Positions 23,901-34,900 of a stretch of DNA of 64,000 nt are shown one piece after another. A program made the translations under genes and the position numbers. The notes beneath the pieces are model-generated. The model made no database searches. It was given only the letters and a program-made list of their open reading frames with translations, and was not told the origin of the DNA. The DNA is from Anthopleura xanthogrammica (Eukaryota; Cnidaria; Anthozoa; Actiniaria; Actiniidae). How positions within the stretch are numbered: position 1 is the stretch's first letter; every line of letters starts with the position of its first letter. The stretch spans positions 5,338,766 to 5,402,765 of the forward strand of contig OZ025212.1 in the NCBI GenBank assembly GCA_964019055.1. Direction: 5' to 3'.

Positions 23901-26900
23901 TCTCATGAGAATAAAATGGCTGCCATGTGATTAAAGCCAATTGAGATAGGGAGACAATAGGAGATGGGCAAAACCACAGGTAGACCAAGATTAGATACTC
24001 AAAGTACTGTTCGTTGTAGGAAAACACAGGTAGCCCATGATAAGCAAAGTCTAGAAGCTGTTAGACTAAACCAGAGATGGTTAAACATTATTAAGTAAGG
24101 GCTAATAAGGCAGACCATTCTAATACTGCTAATATGTATCTCTTTGCAGGAAAAAGGTCATGTGTCTCATGCAAATTCCCCTACCATTGTCCAATCACTA
24201 AGCAGGTAATAACAACACATGATTTGTCCATAAAAGTTTGTTTATAGTAAAAATCTATCAATAATACATTTTTGGGTGTAGATTTTATGGTAAAACTAGT
24301 CACAAAATGAACGACGTTTCGGTGTTCATCTAACACCATTATATAAAAGATGTTCGAGTTAACAATGAAATATGAATACGTTATACAATTCCCCATAGGG
24401 TTGTTCAGATAAACAGTTTAGCCTTGATTGAGTTGGTTTTTTTTAATTTATTTTTTTATTGTTTTTACATTGAGCAATGGCTTTTGTTCTCTAATTAATC
24501 ATATCCATTTTGAAATCATTAGCAAATCCTGCAATCTGATTGGCTACAAAGTGTTCGATTTAAGCATTAATTGCACTATTTTAAATCATTAATTGCATCA
24601 TTTTGTCAAACAATCACTTTTGAAGCTACATATAACTGTTGAGTATTTTAATATATTAAGTTTCAAAATGGAAATGATTAATAGGTAATAGAACTGAGTG
24701 TCTTGCAATTTTGGGCAGAAATCACACTCGTGATTAACAAATTGCACTCCCGCTGCACGGTCGTGCAATTTTGTAATCACTCTTGCGATTTCAGCCCAAA
24801 ATTGCAAGACACTCAGTTCTATTACCATTATTAATAGCATCTCGTAGATTAAACAGTCCAGCATTTCTTGAGAACTCTAAAGTGTGGTGGAATATTTTAG
24901 ATGAACACTGAAACGTCATTCATTTTTAGTTTTACTATCAACAAGTATAACTTACAAACAAATAAGAATAAAGACCTGTGTGGACACATGATGCTATTTT
25001 TCATGCGATGTTGTATACAATGTCGCAAAAACTAGATCGCATCATGTGACCACTCGTGCAATGTGTTCACATGGTGAGGCTCATCGTGCACAACATTGCA
25101 AAGTAGAACTCGTTAGAAATCACATTGTGCGTCTGAGCCTTAAGAATGTACCATGTACATGAATTATATTGGATAACAGGTGATACTAATATTCTGTTTT
25201 ATATATCTAGGTACACTGTATCAAATATTGCTCCAGGGAAAACTCATTCAGCGATAATGGACAGTAAGTAAACACAATGGTTTACTACCAATTTCATTGT
25301 TAGGTTATTATAATATAATATATTACGTGTAATCTTAGACTTGAATATAGGGTTTCCTGTGCCGTGATTGTTGGTCGAGCGACCGGTGATAATGAGATGA
25401 TATTCACTGCTCGAGCAGTGATTATGAGGTTTGCTACACTTTGCCAGAGCAGAAGTAGTACTACAACGTTTTTATCCTGAATTTTGTCTTTTCTCTGATA
25501 TTCAAATTCTTTTCATTTTTTTTACCCAGTAAATAACCGTGGGCTGTAATAAATTGTCAGTTTTTGGGCCATTGCTCCGAGTGTTTAGTTATTGTATATT
25601 GTTCTTTTCTCTACAGTCTATGGTCGCCTAGTAACTGTTGGGTCAAATAAGTTTGGCCAACTTGGAGTTTCTGACTATCAGGCTCATCCGAGTCCTCGTT
25701 TAGTGAAAGGCGAGTTGATCAGTAAACAAGTTATAGCAGCATCATGTGGGGATGAATTCACGGTGGTTGCTACAGCAGGTAAGAACATCCTCTGATATTC
25801 TTATAAGATTGGGCTCCCTGTGTGCTCTCCAAAGCAAGGGCGGATCCAGCCAAAATTTTAGGGGGGGGGGGGGGGCTAATTGAGTTTCGTCCGTCAACAC
25901 AACGGAAAACAATAAAAAAACATCTAACTTTAACGAATACTGTCTTTTTTTTCTGCTGAAGAGGGGCGCTTCAGCCCCCCTTTGCCCCCCTGGATCCGCC
26001 CTTGAGACGACCCCTTTCACGCCAAAGCAACTCAATTTGGAGGACAAAGCTCCTGAGAATATTAGAAACTATTGTTTTGTCCTCCAAATTGAGATACGTT
26101 CCAGAGTAATGCAAGGGGTCTAGAAACCTTTCTGGAATTTGATCAAGTTACCACTAAACAATGTCTCCAATAGACTATTTTCGAGATGCGCGAGCGCTTT
26201 CAAAAATATCGCAGGCGCAGACATGATCTGCATTTTCAAGCAGTGTCAATAGCGTGTGTGATCCACAGGTATCCCAAGCTGGGTTTCTGTGGTATCATAT
26301 CAGACTTATAAGGCAATGCTCCTTTCCGTAGTCTTCCCACAATCCCTTATGATCGCAGCGCGAGCTCGAGGTCAGGGTAAAATTTGCATATTTTTAATAC
26401 ACTTTTATGCAAATTTATTTTGATAAATACAGTAAATGTATGAATACATCAAGTCCAATCCGGTCACTCAAGTGAATTCGGGAAAGGTGTATTGGGAGGG
26501 GAGGAGGTAATGAGCCACCACAACCTGCCTTGATAATTGATGATATCTCACCGTATAAAAAATGGAAATTGTGGAAATATTTAATGGAGTGGTGAAGAAG
26601 ATCTCCGATCCCCACCCCACTGTCCCACGCGATCCTTTTAATGTCACTCACCTTATCTTTGTCCTACAGAGAACAAGGTTTACGCATGGGGTCGAGGTGA
26701 TAACGGTCGTCTAGGTCTCACACCAGAGAACCTTACCAAGAAGAAGAATGGTATCCCCTGCAGTGCTATTCCTCGTCCAGTATTCGGTACCTTACACTCT
26801 GTTACGAGTATCGACTGCAGACACTGGAATTCTATCATAGTAGCTGGTAAACGCCCTGTTACACTGTGTATTTTTTTCTCAGCAACTTGTCTAGCACGTT

Positions 26901-29900
26901 TATCTGAGCTCCCCGCTTGTGTGTGTCACTATTCCCTTCTTGAATCTATTCCACACGGCCTTTATTATTTATAATTATATATATTCGACAAAACGATACT
27001 AGAGTTTCAGTACATATGTCAAATATACTCACAGATGACCTTACTCGCCAAATGAGTCTCCACGAGAGAGTATGGAGTAAGAGCACATCTCCCATACATA
27101 AGTCTATCCCATGAAAATCATTTGAAAATCTATTTTTAGCTCCACGCGCTGCTATTTTTGCTGCGCGCGCAGCCTGAACTAATAGACCATTTTCGAGATG
27201 TGCGAGCGCTTTCAAAAATATCGCAGGCGCAGACATGATCTCGAGGCATTTTCGGGCAGAGTCAATAATAGCGCGCGTGATCTTGCCCGAAAATGCCTCT
27301 TTTTCATGTCTGCGCCTGCGATATTTTTGAAAGCGCTCACGCATCTCGAAAATGGTCTATTAGGAATCCCATGATAAAATATTTCAGGCTGCGCGCGGAG
27401 CTAAAATAGATTTTCAAATAATTGTCATAGGGCACGGAGATGTGCTCTCTTACTTCATATTCTCTTGGTCTCCAGTAGCTCAGTGGTAGAGAATCCGACA
27501 AATATACGGAGGGTCGTGGGTGAAATTCCTATCTGGGGCTTTTTCCTGAGCTCCCCACTTGTTTGCGTCACTATTTCCTTCTTTGTCTGGCAATGTTTGA
27601 TAGTTGTTTTTGTTGTTATTGCAGAGAAAGTGTTGAAGTCCAGGACAATACGAAGTGCTTCCTCTCGATCTATTGAATCCCAATCCTGTAAGTTTAGTTA
27701 ATGCTTTATCAATCAGGATTTTACTGTATGATTTCTGATTCCATTTTTGTTGACCATGTTGTTGATGATTGTGGAATTAATGATGATATTATTAACATAA
27801 TTGATGATATGATGATAAGTGATAATAATGATGATGAGGGTGATCAGTGATTATTATGATGATGATGAGTGGATGATGTTGAGTATGATGGTGATGATGA
27901 TGAGTGATGATGATGATGATGATGAGTGATGATGATGAGTGATGATGATGAGTGATGATGATGATGATGATGATGAGTGATGATGATGTTGAGTATGATG
28001 GTGATGATGATGAGTGATGAGTGATGATGATGATGATGATGGTGATCAGTGATTATTATGATGATGATGAGTGGATGATGTTGAGTATGATGGTGATGAT
28101 GATGAGTGATGATGATGAGTGATGATGATGAGTGATGATGATGAGTGATGATGATGGGTGATGATGATGAGTGATGGTGATGATGATGAGTGATGGTGAT
28201 GAGTGATGATGATGAGTGATGATGATGAGTGATGGTGATGAGTGATGGTGATGATGATGATGAGTGATGATGATGAGTGATGATGATGAGTGATGATGAT
28301 GAGTGATGATGATGAGTGATGATGATGAGTGATGATGATGGGTGATGATGATGAGTGATGGTGATGATGATGAGTGATGGTGATGATGATGAGTGATGTT
28401 GATGATGATGAGTGATGATGATGATGATAATGATGATGATCAGTGATGAACGGTAGTGATACTGATAGGTTTATCATTCTTCTCCTTACAGCTGGGGACG
28501 ATTCTGTATTCTCGGATCGTTTACGCATCGAGGTCGATAGCATGGGTGATGATCATGATGCCGGCATCCATAACGACAATCGTCCACACAACCCCATGAT
28601 GGATACCGGTGACTCAGGAGTGGGGCCGTCACCTCGTTCACCCAGATTCAGGACCCTTGGAGATACCAGTCTCCCTCCGCCTTGGCTTCAGGATGTATGT
28701 CCCTATATAAATACGCCCTTTTCTGTACCACTACTACCAGAATCCCTTGCGTCAGTTTTTTATCATTTGTTCTCTTTCTTAGAGGAATGAAAATTCCTGA
28801 AGCATTCTGTTAGTTGTAGTTGTTGTTGTTCGCACAGCCATTAATACATTTTTCAGTCCTTTTCTAATCTCATTTTGTCATGACAGGAGCTCGACCAGGC
28901 AGACTACATTTCAATAGACACCAAGTCAACAGGATCCAGCCGATCACCTCGGTCATCAACCACTACTAATGACAGCTCACTTCCCTCCTGGCTAAGGAAA
29001 GTAAGTAGTACAACCATGAACATGCTTGGTAACGATCGCTTTCTGTGTTCCTTTCAGCCTGGTGTTTCTTAATTCACTGGTACTTTTATGCTGTTTTTTT
29101 ACTTGGATTCCTTGAAAAGAACTGACCATTCATTGTTATCTAGGAACTCAAAGAAGCAGAATACATTCCCATGGAAGACGATTTGAAGCAAAAAAGGTAA
29201 CCGAGAGAAATCTTAGAAACGATTATATTTCTCAGGGTACGAGATAATCCCAGACATCGTACATTTCGTAGTATCCTTTGGACCGGGTTCAGGGCAAAGC
29301 AGGGTGCGGCGTTCAAAGAGTAAGCCGAAAAGGATGGAAGGAAAAAGAGAAAACGAAAGCTTCCCCTCTCACTCCCTTTCCTTTGCCCCTGTTACCTCTC
29401 CCTTTCTACCTTACGCGGTCGGAAATCCATGTCAAACTAAGAGATTCCTTGTTCAAAAGATGTGCTACCAAGACTACGAGTATTTACTACTCTAGTAGCT
29501 CACCTTGTTTGTTTTCTACTCACAGCAGAACTTCTTCTTCCAACATCAGCGAAAACCCCAAGATTTCGTCCGTTGGTGTCCAGTGTCATATTGAAACCAA
29601 GGCTGAGATTCCAAATGTGAATGACTCAAGTCAAGATTCATGTATGTATTGATTAAACAACTCTTTACGAGTGAGGACTGAGCACATATATGTCGCGCGG
29701 GGACTGGGAAGTGCCGCTTTGCCGAAGTGCCGAACCCTCTACCATCGACAAAAATTCAAAAAATTCGATTCCACTGTGCCATACCAACCCCCCCCCCCCC
29801 TCCCCCCGGCAGCATTCGCATAGCTGAGGCGTCGTATAGACTTCAGACCTGACTGACGGCAATTAAGGCCGATCTGCCCTTAAGTGTGCGGTTACGCAGG

Positions 29901-31564
29901 ATAATGTTATAGCTCGAGATATTTGATGCTGATATCAATTATTAACGTACTGCTCTTCTTTTCTCTAAAGCTGAAACACACAACGGTTTGCTACAAAGAA
30001 TTTTACAGTTGGAAACAGAAAACAAACAGGTATGTCATGCTAATCGTGATTATTGAAGAAAGTCCATAACTATATAGACCCGCCCTTGCAGCACGTCGGA
30101 ATGCAGCTCAATTTGGAGGGCAAAACAATAGGTTCAATCCTCAGGGGATAAAAATTATTTTGTTTTGCCCTCCAATTTGTGCTGCCCTGACGTCACGTGC
30201 AAGGGGTCTATATCCACTCCCCTCCCCTCAAAGCAGATTTTAACTTGGCATGCTGTTGGGTTTCTCGCTATGCATTTTCCCGGGGGGAGGGGAGGGGGAG
30301 ATTTTTGCTAACGTATCACTCAATTTTCAAGTCACCAGCTTTGAATCTAGTCTGCTATATTTCCGTCTACCATCCAGCCGCCCCCCGCCGTTCTTGTTTT
30401 CGTTTTTCTTTCCTTTTTGGTTTCTCATCTAGCTTCGTCTGATCAGTGATTTTTGTTGGTTGCAATGTCTTCTCATTTCAGTTACGCACTACCATACAAC
30501 AACAAGTTGTGCAAATCAAGTCTGTGCAACATGAAGTAAGATTTTCTTTTCAATATATTTTTTTCGCGGCTTGTTCATGCATTTCATCATTTTATTCGGC
30601 TAACATTTACTATTAGTAAAGTACGGGGTTTTTTTCGTGTCCCAATTCAGAATCTCACGCTAACGGAAAAACAAAACAAACTTTGGGAATTAATCGACGC
30701 GTGGCATAAAGATTGTCAATCAGCCTCGCTACCTTCTAAACCATCAAGCCCTCGCCAATCTGCTCGCAGAATGCCGGCTACTCCAACCACACCTGAACCA
30801 AATGGCGGGATGAAGGTAAGTTCACGAAAAAAAAATACTTCAAATTTTTCGATAGCCTGAAACAACTTCTGGTCTGATCTACGTCAGGGCATGGCTAACT
30901 CATAGATGGAACCCTGAAACAAATTCGGGGCTGATCAAAGTCAGGGCACGGCTAACTCACAGATAGAACCCTGAAACAACCTCTGGGCTGATCTAAGTCA
31001 GGGCACGGCTAACTCATAGATGGAACCCTGAAACAAATTCGGGGCTGATCAAAGTCAGGGCACGGCTAACTCACAGATAGAACCCTGAAACAACCTCTGG
31101 GATGATCTAAGTCAGGGCACGGCTAACTCACAGATAGAACCCTGAAACAACCTCTGGGATGAACTAAGTCAGGGCATGACTAACATATATGGATTTGGAA
31201 TTTAGCATGTTAGGTTTTGCGGAGGGAGGAAAACCGGAGACCCGGAGAAAAACCCTCGAATCAAGCGAGAGACCAAACAAACTCTACTCACATGTGATGC
31301 CGAGTCCTGGCATCGAACCAGAGACTCTAGAGGTGGAAGGCGAGTGCAATACCCCTACGTCACCGTTGATTCCCAAATGGCATGGGAATGTGGCTGTTGA
31401 TTGGATATTTATCTAAGAAACCATTTCAGTGTTAGTAATTACGTCACCTAACATGATATACCTGATATTCTCACTAGGATCGAACGGGCTCGGACCCTAA
31501 TCTTAAAGGAAGAAACTCACCTGGTCACGTGCGTGGAAGCCGAAATGATTCATGGGAAGTGTGA
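14913..31564 (+). CDS. NEK9: NIMA-related kinase 9-like Ser/Thr kinase with RCC1 propeller
   Basis: Mitotic kinase; in vertebrates NEK9 activates NEK6/NEK7 for spindle assembly. Coding exons: 14913-15032, 16452-16629, 17190-17242, 17635-17705, 18197-18299, 19017-19066, 19158-19239, 19735-19839, 20568-20632, 20782-20832, 21125-21179, 21262-21336, 21432-21494, 22383-22527, 22750-22911, 23064-23102, 23303-23349, 23622-23780, 24150-24205, 25211-25263, 25617-25778, 26670-26846, 27625-27687, 28492-28694, 28887-29000, 29144-29196, 29526-29641, 29971-30029, 30482-30535, 30651-30815, 31478-31564. All phases agree; 2985 nt give 994 residues (human about 979). The kinase domain has the glycine loop GRGAFGEA (26-33), Lys48, HRDIKTMN (140-147, Asp142), DFG (160-162) and [12 protein letters not shown]1 repeats span about 312-690 ([29 protein letters not shown]). 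The tail has [13 protein letters not shown] and a Gln-rich coiled coil near 870-930, as in NEK9. Start chosen by fit to the family N-terminus. Confidence 0.95.
16060..16300. repeat. Tandem duplication of about 120 bp
   Basis: Two diverged copies lie in NEK9 intron 1. Each runs from AATGAGATGCAG or AATGATATGCAG through GTTTTGCAT, ATCAGCCAT (or GTCAGCCAT) and GATGATAGGA (or GATGGCAGGA) to TTTTAG. No coding support. Confidence 0.7.
16753..17053. repeat. MITE with CAGGGGTGGATC ends
   Basis: Ends CAGGGGTGGATCT and AGGATCCACCCCTG are near-reverse complements about 300 bp apart in NEK9 intron 2. The family resembles the element at 25835-26004 (GGGCGGATCCAG). Confidence 0.75.
18343..18538. repeat. 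Palindromic element with CAGGGCTTGAAATA ends
   Basis: CAGGGCTTGAAATAGC faces ATTATTTCAAGCCCTG, with internal TGGTCATTTTGACCAG-type palindromes. In NEK9 intron 5, starting 43 bp past the exon 5 donor. Confidence 0.8.
18623..18800. repeat. AATAGACCATTT long-palindrome element, copy 1
   Basis: Near-perfect inverted repeat over its full length: AATAGACCATTTTTGAGATG faces CATCTCGAAAATGGTCTATT, with inner GCGAGCGCTTTCAAAAATAT and GAGGCATTTTCGGGCA arms. Copies: 27181-27361 (full) and about 26169-26261 (truncated). Confidence 0.9.
18801..18905 (+). repeat. SINE head fragment
   Basis: Contains TCCGGTTTGATTCCTGG (B-box-like), then GACTTGGCATCACATG and AACTGAGTTTGTT, matching the head of the SINE family seen complete at 20860-21060. 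It abuts the palindrome ending at 18800. Confidence 0.6.
19386..19615 (+). repeat. Composite of repeat fragments
   Basis: The CTCCTGGGTTCAAACC segment at 19470-19490 matches the one near 2060. A second short SINE-head-like stretch at 19556-19612 reads GGGGTCTCAGATTCAATTCC. No exon is called here. Confidence 0.5.
20860..21060 (+). repeat. tRNA-derived SINE
   Basis: A-box-like TAGCGGTGAGAACGC at about 20879 and B-box-like GTGTTTGACCCC at about 20918, followed by the family body (GGCTTGGTGTTGTATGAGTAG, TTGGTTCTCTCCTG, ACTCCCTGGTCCCC). This layout is typical of tRNA-derived SINEs. NEK9 intron 10. Confidence 0.75.
21590..22275. repeat. CATC/CCAT minisatellite filling NEK9 intron 13
   Basis: Hundreds of bases of CCATCCAT interrupted by CACCCATCCATTCAC variants, ending about 110 bp before exon 14. 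The 197-residue Pro/Ser/His/Ile open frame across it is a repeat artefact: it has no donor or acceptor logic and would interrupt the RCC1 domain. Confidence 0.95.
22555..22665. repeat. Short hairpin element with near-perfect 27-bp arms
   Basis: GTGCATTGTGGTCTAGCTTG and its continuation to GGTACAA (22569-22594) are repeated in reverse complement at 22630-22656, around an AT-rich loop. It begins shortly after the exon 14 donor. Confidence 0.9.
23414..23580. repeat. MITE with ATGGGTTACCTGTG ends
   Basis: ATGGGTTACCTGTGTT faces AACCACAGGTATCCCAT across NEK9 intron 17. The same (G)GG(A/T)(T/A)ACCTGTGG word recurs at 13940-13985, 23975-24035, 26264 and 58980-59360, suggesting a dispersed family. 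Confidence 0.6.
24684..24826. repeat. Long palindrome
   Basis: GGTAATAGAACTGAGTGTCT and following TGCAATTTTGGGC face GCCCAAAATTGCA and ACTCAGTTCTATTACC. The inner region has facing TGCAC and GTGCA words. In NEK9 intron 19. Confidence 0.9.
24979..25052. repeat. Short inverted repeat
   Basis: GTGGACACATGATGC and GCATCATGTGACCAC are near-reverse complements around a 44-bp centre, in the same intron as the palindrome at 24684. Confidence 0.6.
25835..26004. repeat. MITE with CAAGGGCGGATCCAG ends
   Basis: CAAGGGCGGATCCAG faces CTGGATCCGCCCTTG exactly. Internal poly-G (25861-25874) faces poly-C. It directly adjoins the element at 26006-26122. Confidence 0.9.
26006..26122. repeat. ATAGACCC family element, copy 2
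   Basis: Diverged ends but clear inner arms: CTCAATTTGGAGGACAAAG faces TTTGTCCTCCAAATTGAG. Confidence 0.75.
27064..27465. repeat. Palindromic element carrying a nested second palindromic element
   Basis: Outer arms GGAGTAAGAGCACATCTC, AAAATCTATTTTTAGCTCC and GCGCGCAGCCTGAA on the left face TTTCAGGCTGCGCGCG, GGAGCTAAAATAGATTTT and GAGATGTGCTCTCTTACTTC on the right. Inside sits the complete AATAGACC-family palindrome (27181-27361), bounded by TA on each side. Confidence 0.85.
27735..28455. repeat. GAT/GATGAT array in NEK9 intron 23
   Basis: About 700 bp of GATGATGAT with regular GAGT interruptions, ending about 40 bp before the exon 24 acceptor at 28492. The antisense His/Ser-rich frame is an artefact. 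Confidence 0.95.
30073..30211. repeat. ATAGACCC family element, copy 3
   Basis: ATAGACCC and GGGGTCTAT ends; inner CAATTTGGAGGGCAAAACAA faces TTGTTTTGCCCTCCAATTTG. NEK9 intron 28. Confidence 0.85.
30856..31375 (-). repeat. SINE with a six-unit 57-bp tail array
   Basis: Six units of about 57 bp (CCTGAAACAACCTCTGGGCT, GATCTAAGTCAGGGCACGGC, TAACTCACAG...) run from 30856 to about 31180. They are followed by GGAAAACCGGAGACCCGGAG, ACTCTACTCACATGTGATGC and CATCGAACCAGAGACTCTAG. On the minus strand the last is a tRNA-like head with B box GGTTCGATGCC, so the array is the SINE tail. Single tail units occur at 2525, 41025 and 58262. NEK9 intron 30. Confidence 0.8.
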
Positions 31565-31588
31565 CGTCACGTCGATGTGGAAGGCAAG

Positions 31589-31594
31589 AATAAA
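31589..31594 (+). terminator. AATAAA poly(A) signal for NEK9
   Basis: First AATAAA after the NEK9 stop, 25 bp downstream. It would give a very short 3' UTR; later signals are possible. Confidence 0.4.
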
Positions 31595-31842
31595 TAGATA
31601 GATAGTAAAATATTATTAGGGAATTATAAAATATGTACATCTGACCCAATGAAAGTATAATATTAATAATAATAATAATGTCTGAGTGACATGGGGGGAT
31701 AGCTTTGTTTTTTAACTTATTCAAAAACTGCTGATCTGCTTGTTTGTTTTTAGTATAGAAATAGCACAGGCGAAGCTATAGATATTAGTTTTGCTATAAT
31801 TGCGTCGAAACTCGTCCTGGAAGGACACAAAAGCTTTGCTGC

Positions 31843-31917
31843 CACTCGCATAGCCTGCGTGCAGCCCGACTTTACCTCCGACAGTTCTGCTCGAATGCAC
31901 GCAGGCTAACACTCGCA
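31843..31917. mobile_element. Tiny hAT-like MITE with 8-bp target-site duplication
   Basis: The element at 31851-31909 has ends TAGCCTGCGTGCAG and TGCACGCAGGCTA. It is flanked on both sides by CACTCGCA (31843-31850 and 31910-31917). An 8-bp duplication with such ends is characteristic of hAT-superfamily non-autonomous elements. Confidence 0.8.
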
Positions 31918-34900
31918 ACGAGACCAGAATGAAATTATTAATCTTCGTTACTCATTGGTCTGACTTGGTTTAGTGCTGACTTACTTGATTTTAGTCAACG
32001 TAAGTGTCAAATGTTAGTTTGAACAAATGTCATGTTGCTAAGCAGGCTACTTGTCACGTGATCATTTTCAGTCGCCATGTTGGATGACAAATGTGGTTAC
32101 AACTTCCTTATTAACTTATTTATAGAGGGAGTAGGATAAAAAATACACTTAACGGCCTCAAATCGCGCTGAAACTTCGCCATAATACCGAATGAGGTACA
32201 AACAGCGATTGGAGCAAGTTTTAAAGAAAAATGTTGAGTGAAAGATTATATTTTTTTATCTGTATCCTAGCCCCATACATTACCCTATAAAACATGCACA
32301 GAAAGTTTGCTTGTGATTAGCATTAATCACTTGAGTATTTAATCGGGTCCACTCTGTTAATTGCGCTTATTTAAAATAATGCATTTGCAATCCAGTTTAA
32401 AATGGCGGGAAAATTGATCACGTGATCTATTGACTTTTCTATTTCTTTCCATGGATTTTTTACCTCTTATTTTATTTTGTCTACAAACTACGCGTAACCA
32501 ATCATAATCGCTTTTTATCAATTTTACTACAGAGCTATTCCTAAAACAAAACCGGGTCACTCAGAGTGTCAGAGGAATTGTAAATTCCTTCTCTCTGACA
32601 TCAAGGTTATCTTATTTATTAATTTAACAGGAATTTAATTTAAAAATAATGAACCAACCCTCGATGTTATTTATGGTTCAGGGCATGAATCACGAAACAT
32701 TCCCTCGTCGGTTCTGTTTGGGTTATAATCTCGTAGCTACGTTCTTAGATCGTCGAGTCAAAATTATGTTGACAGACTCTGGAATCACTAGAAATGCAAC
32801 TCATAGTAATAAAAAGATCTATTGACCAGAGATTCTGGCACAGTCTTATATATGTATACACAAATGACATTTTAATCAGCGTCGTAGATTTTAGGCGATT
32901 AAATTGAGATCGTATCGCCGTAAACTACGAGCAAATTGATGTTGGGACAACTCGTTTTTATCAGAAAATCTGCGAATGAATCTTCCAGGGAAATTTTTAA
33001 GACCTTCGAGTTTCCGATAATGCTGTAGGTATCAAATAATACGATCTTGGGATTCGTATAGATAACGTACATCATCATCTTACATCTTACACATTCGCTA
33101 TGCGGTTTTCCTGAAAGCGGTGGCTGTAGTCAGTCAATAACTTTTCATTTCAACTCTAATATGTTGATCAAAAGAAACAACATTTTATTGATACTTATCA
33201 ATGAAGAATTTATTGAAAGATTTGCCTTTATTTGTACTGTTGTATTGTATTTATTACAAAACCATGAAATGTACTTTTTGTCTAACATTCGGCATTTCTT
33301 TAAAATAGATAATACTTCATCCGGAAGCAGGATTATGGGATAAAGACATTCATCATACAGCTCTCCGCGAATTGTTTTCAGCTTTTCCTCGTTATTTCTA
33401 AAGATTTTCCAAATCCTCTTTACAGATCTCCTTATTAAACGTTATTGAGACCCCAGAAAGTCCTTACTCTTCCTGAGTTTAGCCTTGATCCTTCTAAATT
33501 TATGAAACAATTTATAATTTTCAATGAGAGAACTACCTAAAGCCCCTTTTTACAAGAAATTATAAACTTCTATCGCAGAAAGATCAATTATCTAATTTAC
33601 TTATTAAGAAAAAAGTAGGAGGACCTGTATTAGAGATGAAAAATTACCCTTTTTAGCAACGCCCTTCATTTGTTTTGCTGAAATCGCCGAAAAAATTTTT
33701 TGCGTGAATTCTTGATTTTTTTAGGCAATGTTTTGGCTAGGAAATGTTTTTTCTGGATTTGAGGCTCATTCTTAACGGTAAATTTATCTTAGCTTCGGGG
33801 CATAGCGTTATCATCGACTTCTATCCTTTCTTCCTTTCATAGTTTTATGTAAATAATTCTAGTAATAATAATAACTATCAGGTACTTTAAAAAAAAAACA
33901 AGTCAAAAACAGCGCCTTGTTCTTTTGCTTTTGTTTGCATCTCTTCTTTCCCGAGGATATGAATTTTTTCTTTTCTTTTGTGGCCTTGTTTTCAAAAAAT
34001 CACATGAAAAATTCATCCTTTTTGGAAATGATTTCTTCGAGTGAATGTATCCGGTAACTATTTGATTGATTGGATATCTTCAAAACGAGGATTCGTTTGA
34101 TTATTTTGGCTCAAATTCGATTTATAATTGTCAAAAAGCGCACAAAAGACCTAATCAATCTTCATAAATGAAAAAAAATATTTGTTTTTTCTTCGATAAA
34201 TTAGATTATCTGGGGGAAAAAAATACAATTTATGATGCCCACGAGTTCTTCGTCTCACACACAAGTTTACCGTGACAAGCAACAGACTCACAGCAGTAAT
34301 AGTGTTCAGCACTGTAGGGGACAAAATATTCCACTAACCAATTCAAAACTGAATAGCAAAAAGAAATTCATAATCCACTTAGCTAGCAAAAGGTTAAAGA
34401 CTTTAGAGTTTGCTTGCATCAAAAAAATCCGGGGACATCGTTGTATATCTGCACAGATCGGACCAACTTCACTACCGACTGCTTTCCTGAGTTCACTGCT
34501 GTCGTAGTTTATCTTGCCTATTAATCAATCAACAACTCTCTACTGCATGTTTCCACCAAAACCTCGTTTTAGATATGGATAAAAAGCGAAGCATCTGTAA
34601 TATTCCTTTCAATTTCTGTGCGAAAAATGGAGAATTTCCGAATCTTTTTGTTGATTTTCCTCATAACTCCGAAACAGGAGTTTTTCGTCATTTCACATTT
34701 TGGGGTCAATTTAGTCATTTTCATTAAAATGATACATGGATTTCGACACTTGAATGCCTGCCTCATAAGCCATATTTTTGAGGCTGTAGTATAATACATT
34801 TTTTATGTTAATCCTTATTTCTATACCACTGTGCCTTGGCTTCCTTTTCTTTGCGGAAATGTTAAGTTCAAGTACCACATATTTGCATCTAGGTTTGGTA

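Noticed and set aside
24300..24335. Hammerhead core at the GAAACGTC box
   Set aside because: The upstream box reads TAGATGA, lacking the required C3 and U4.
28046..28543. 165-residue His/Ser-rich antisense frame
   Set aside because: GAT array in a NEK9 intron, no start context and no conservation signal.
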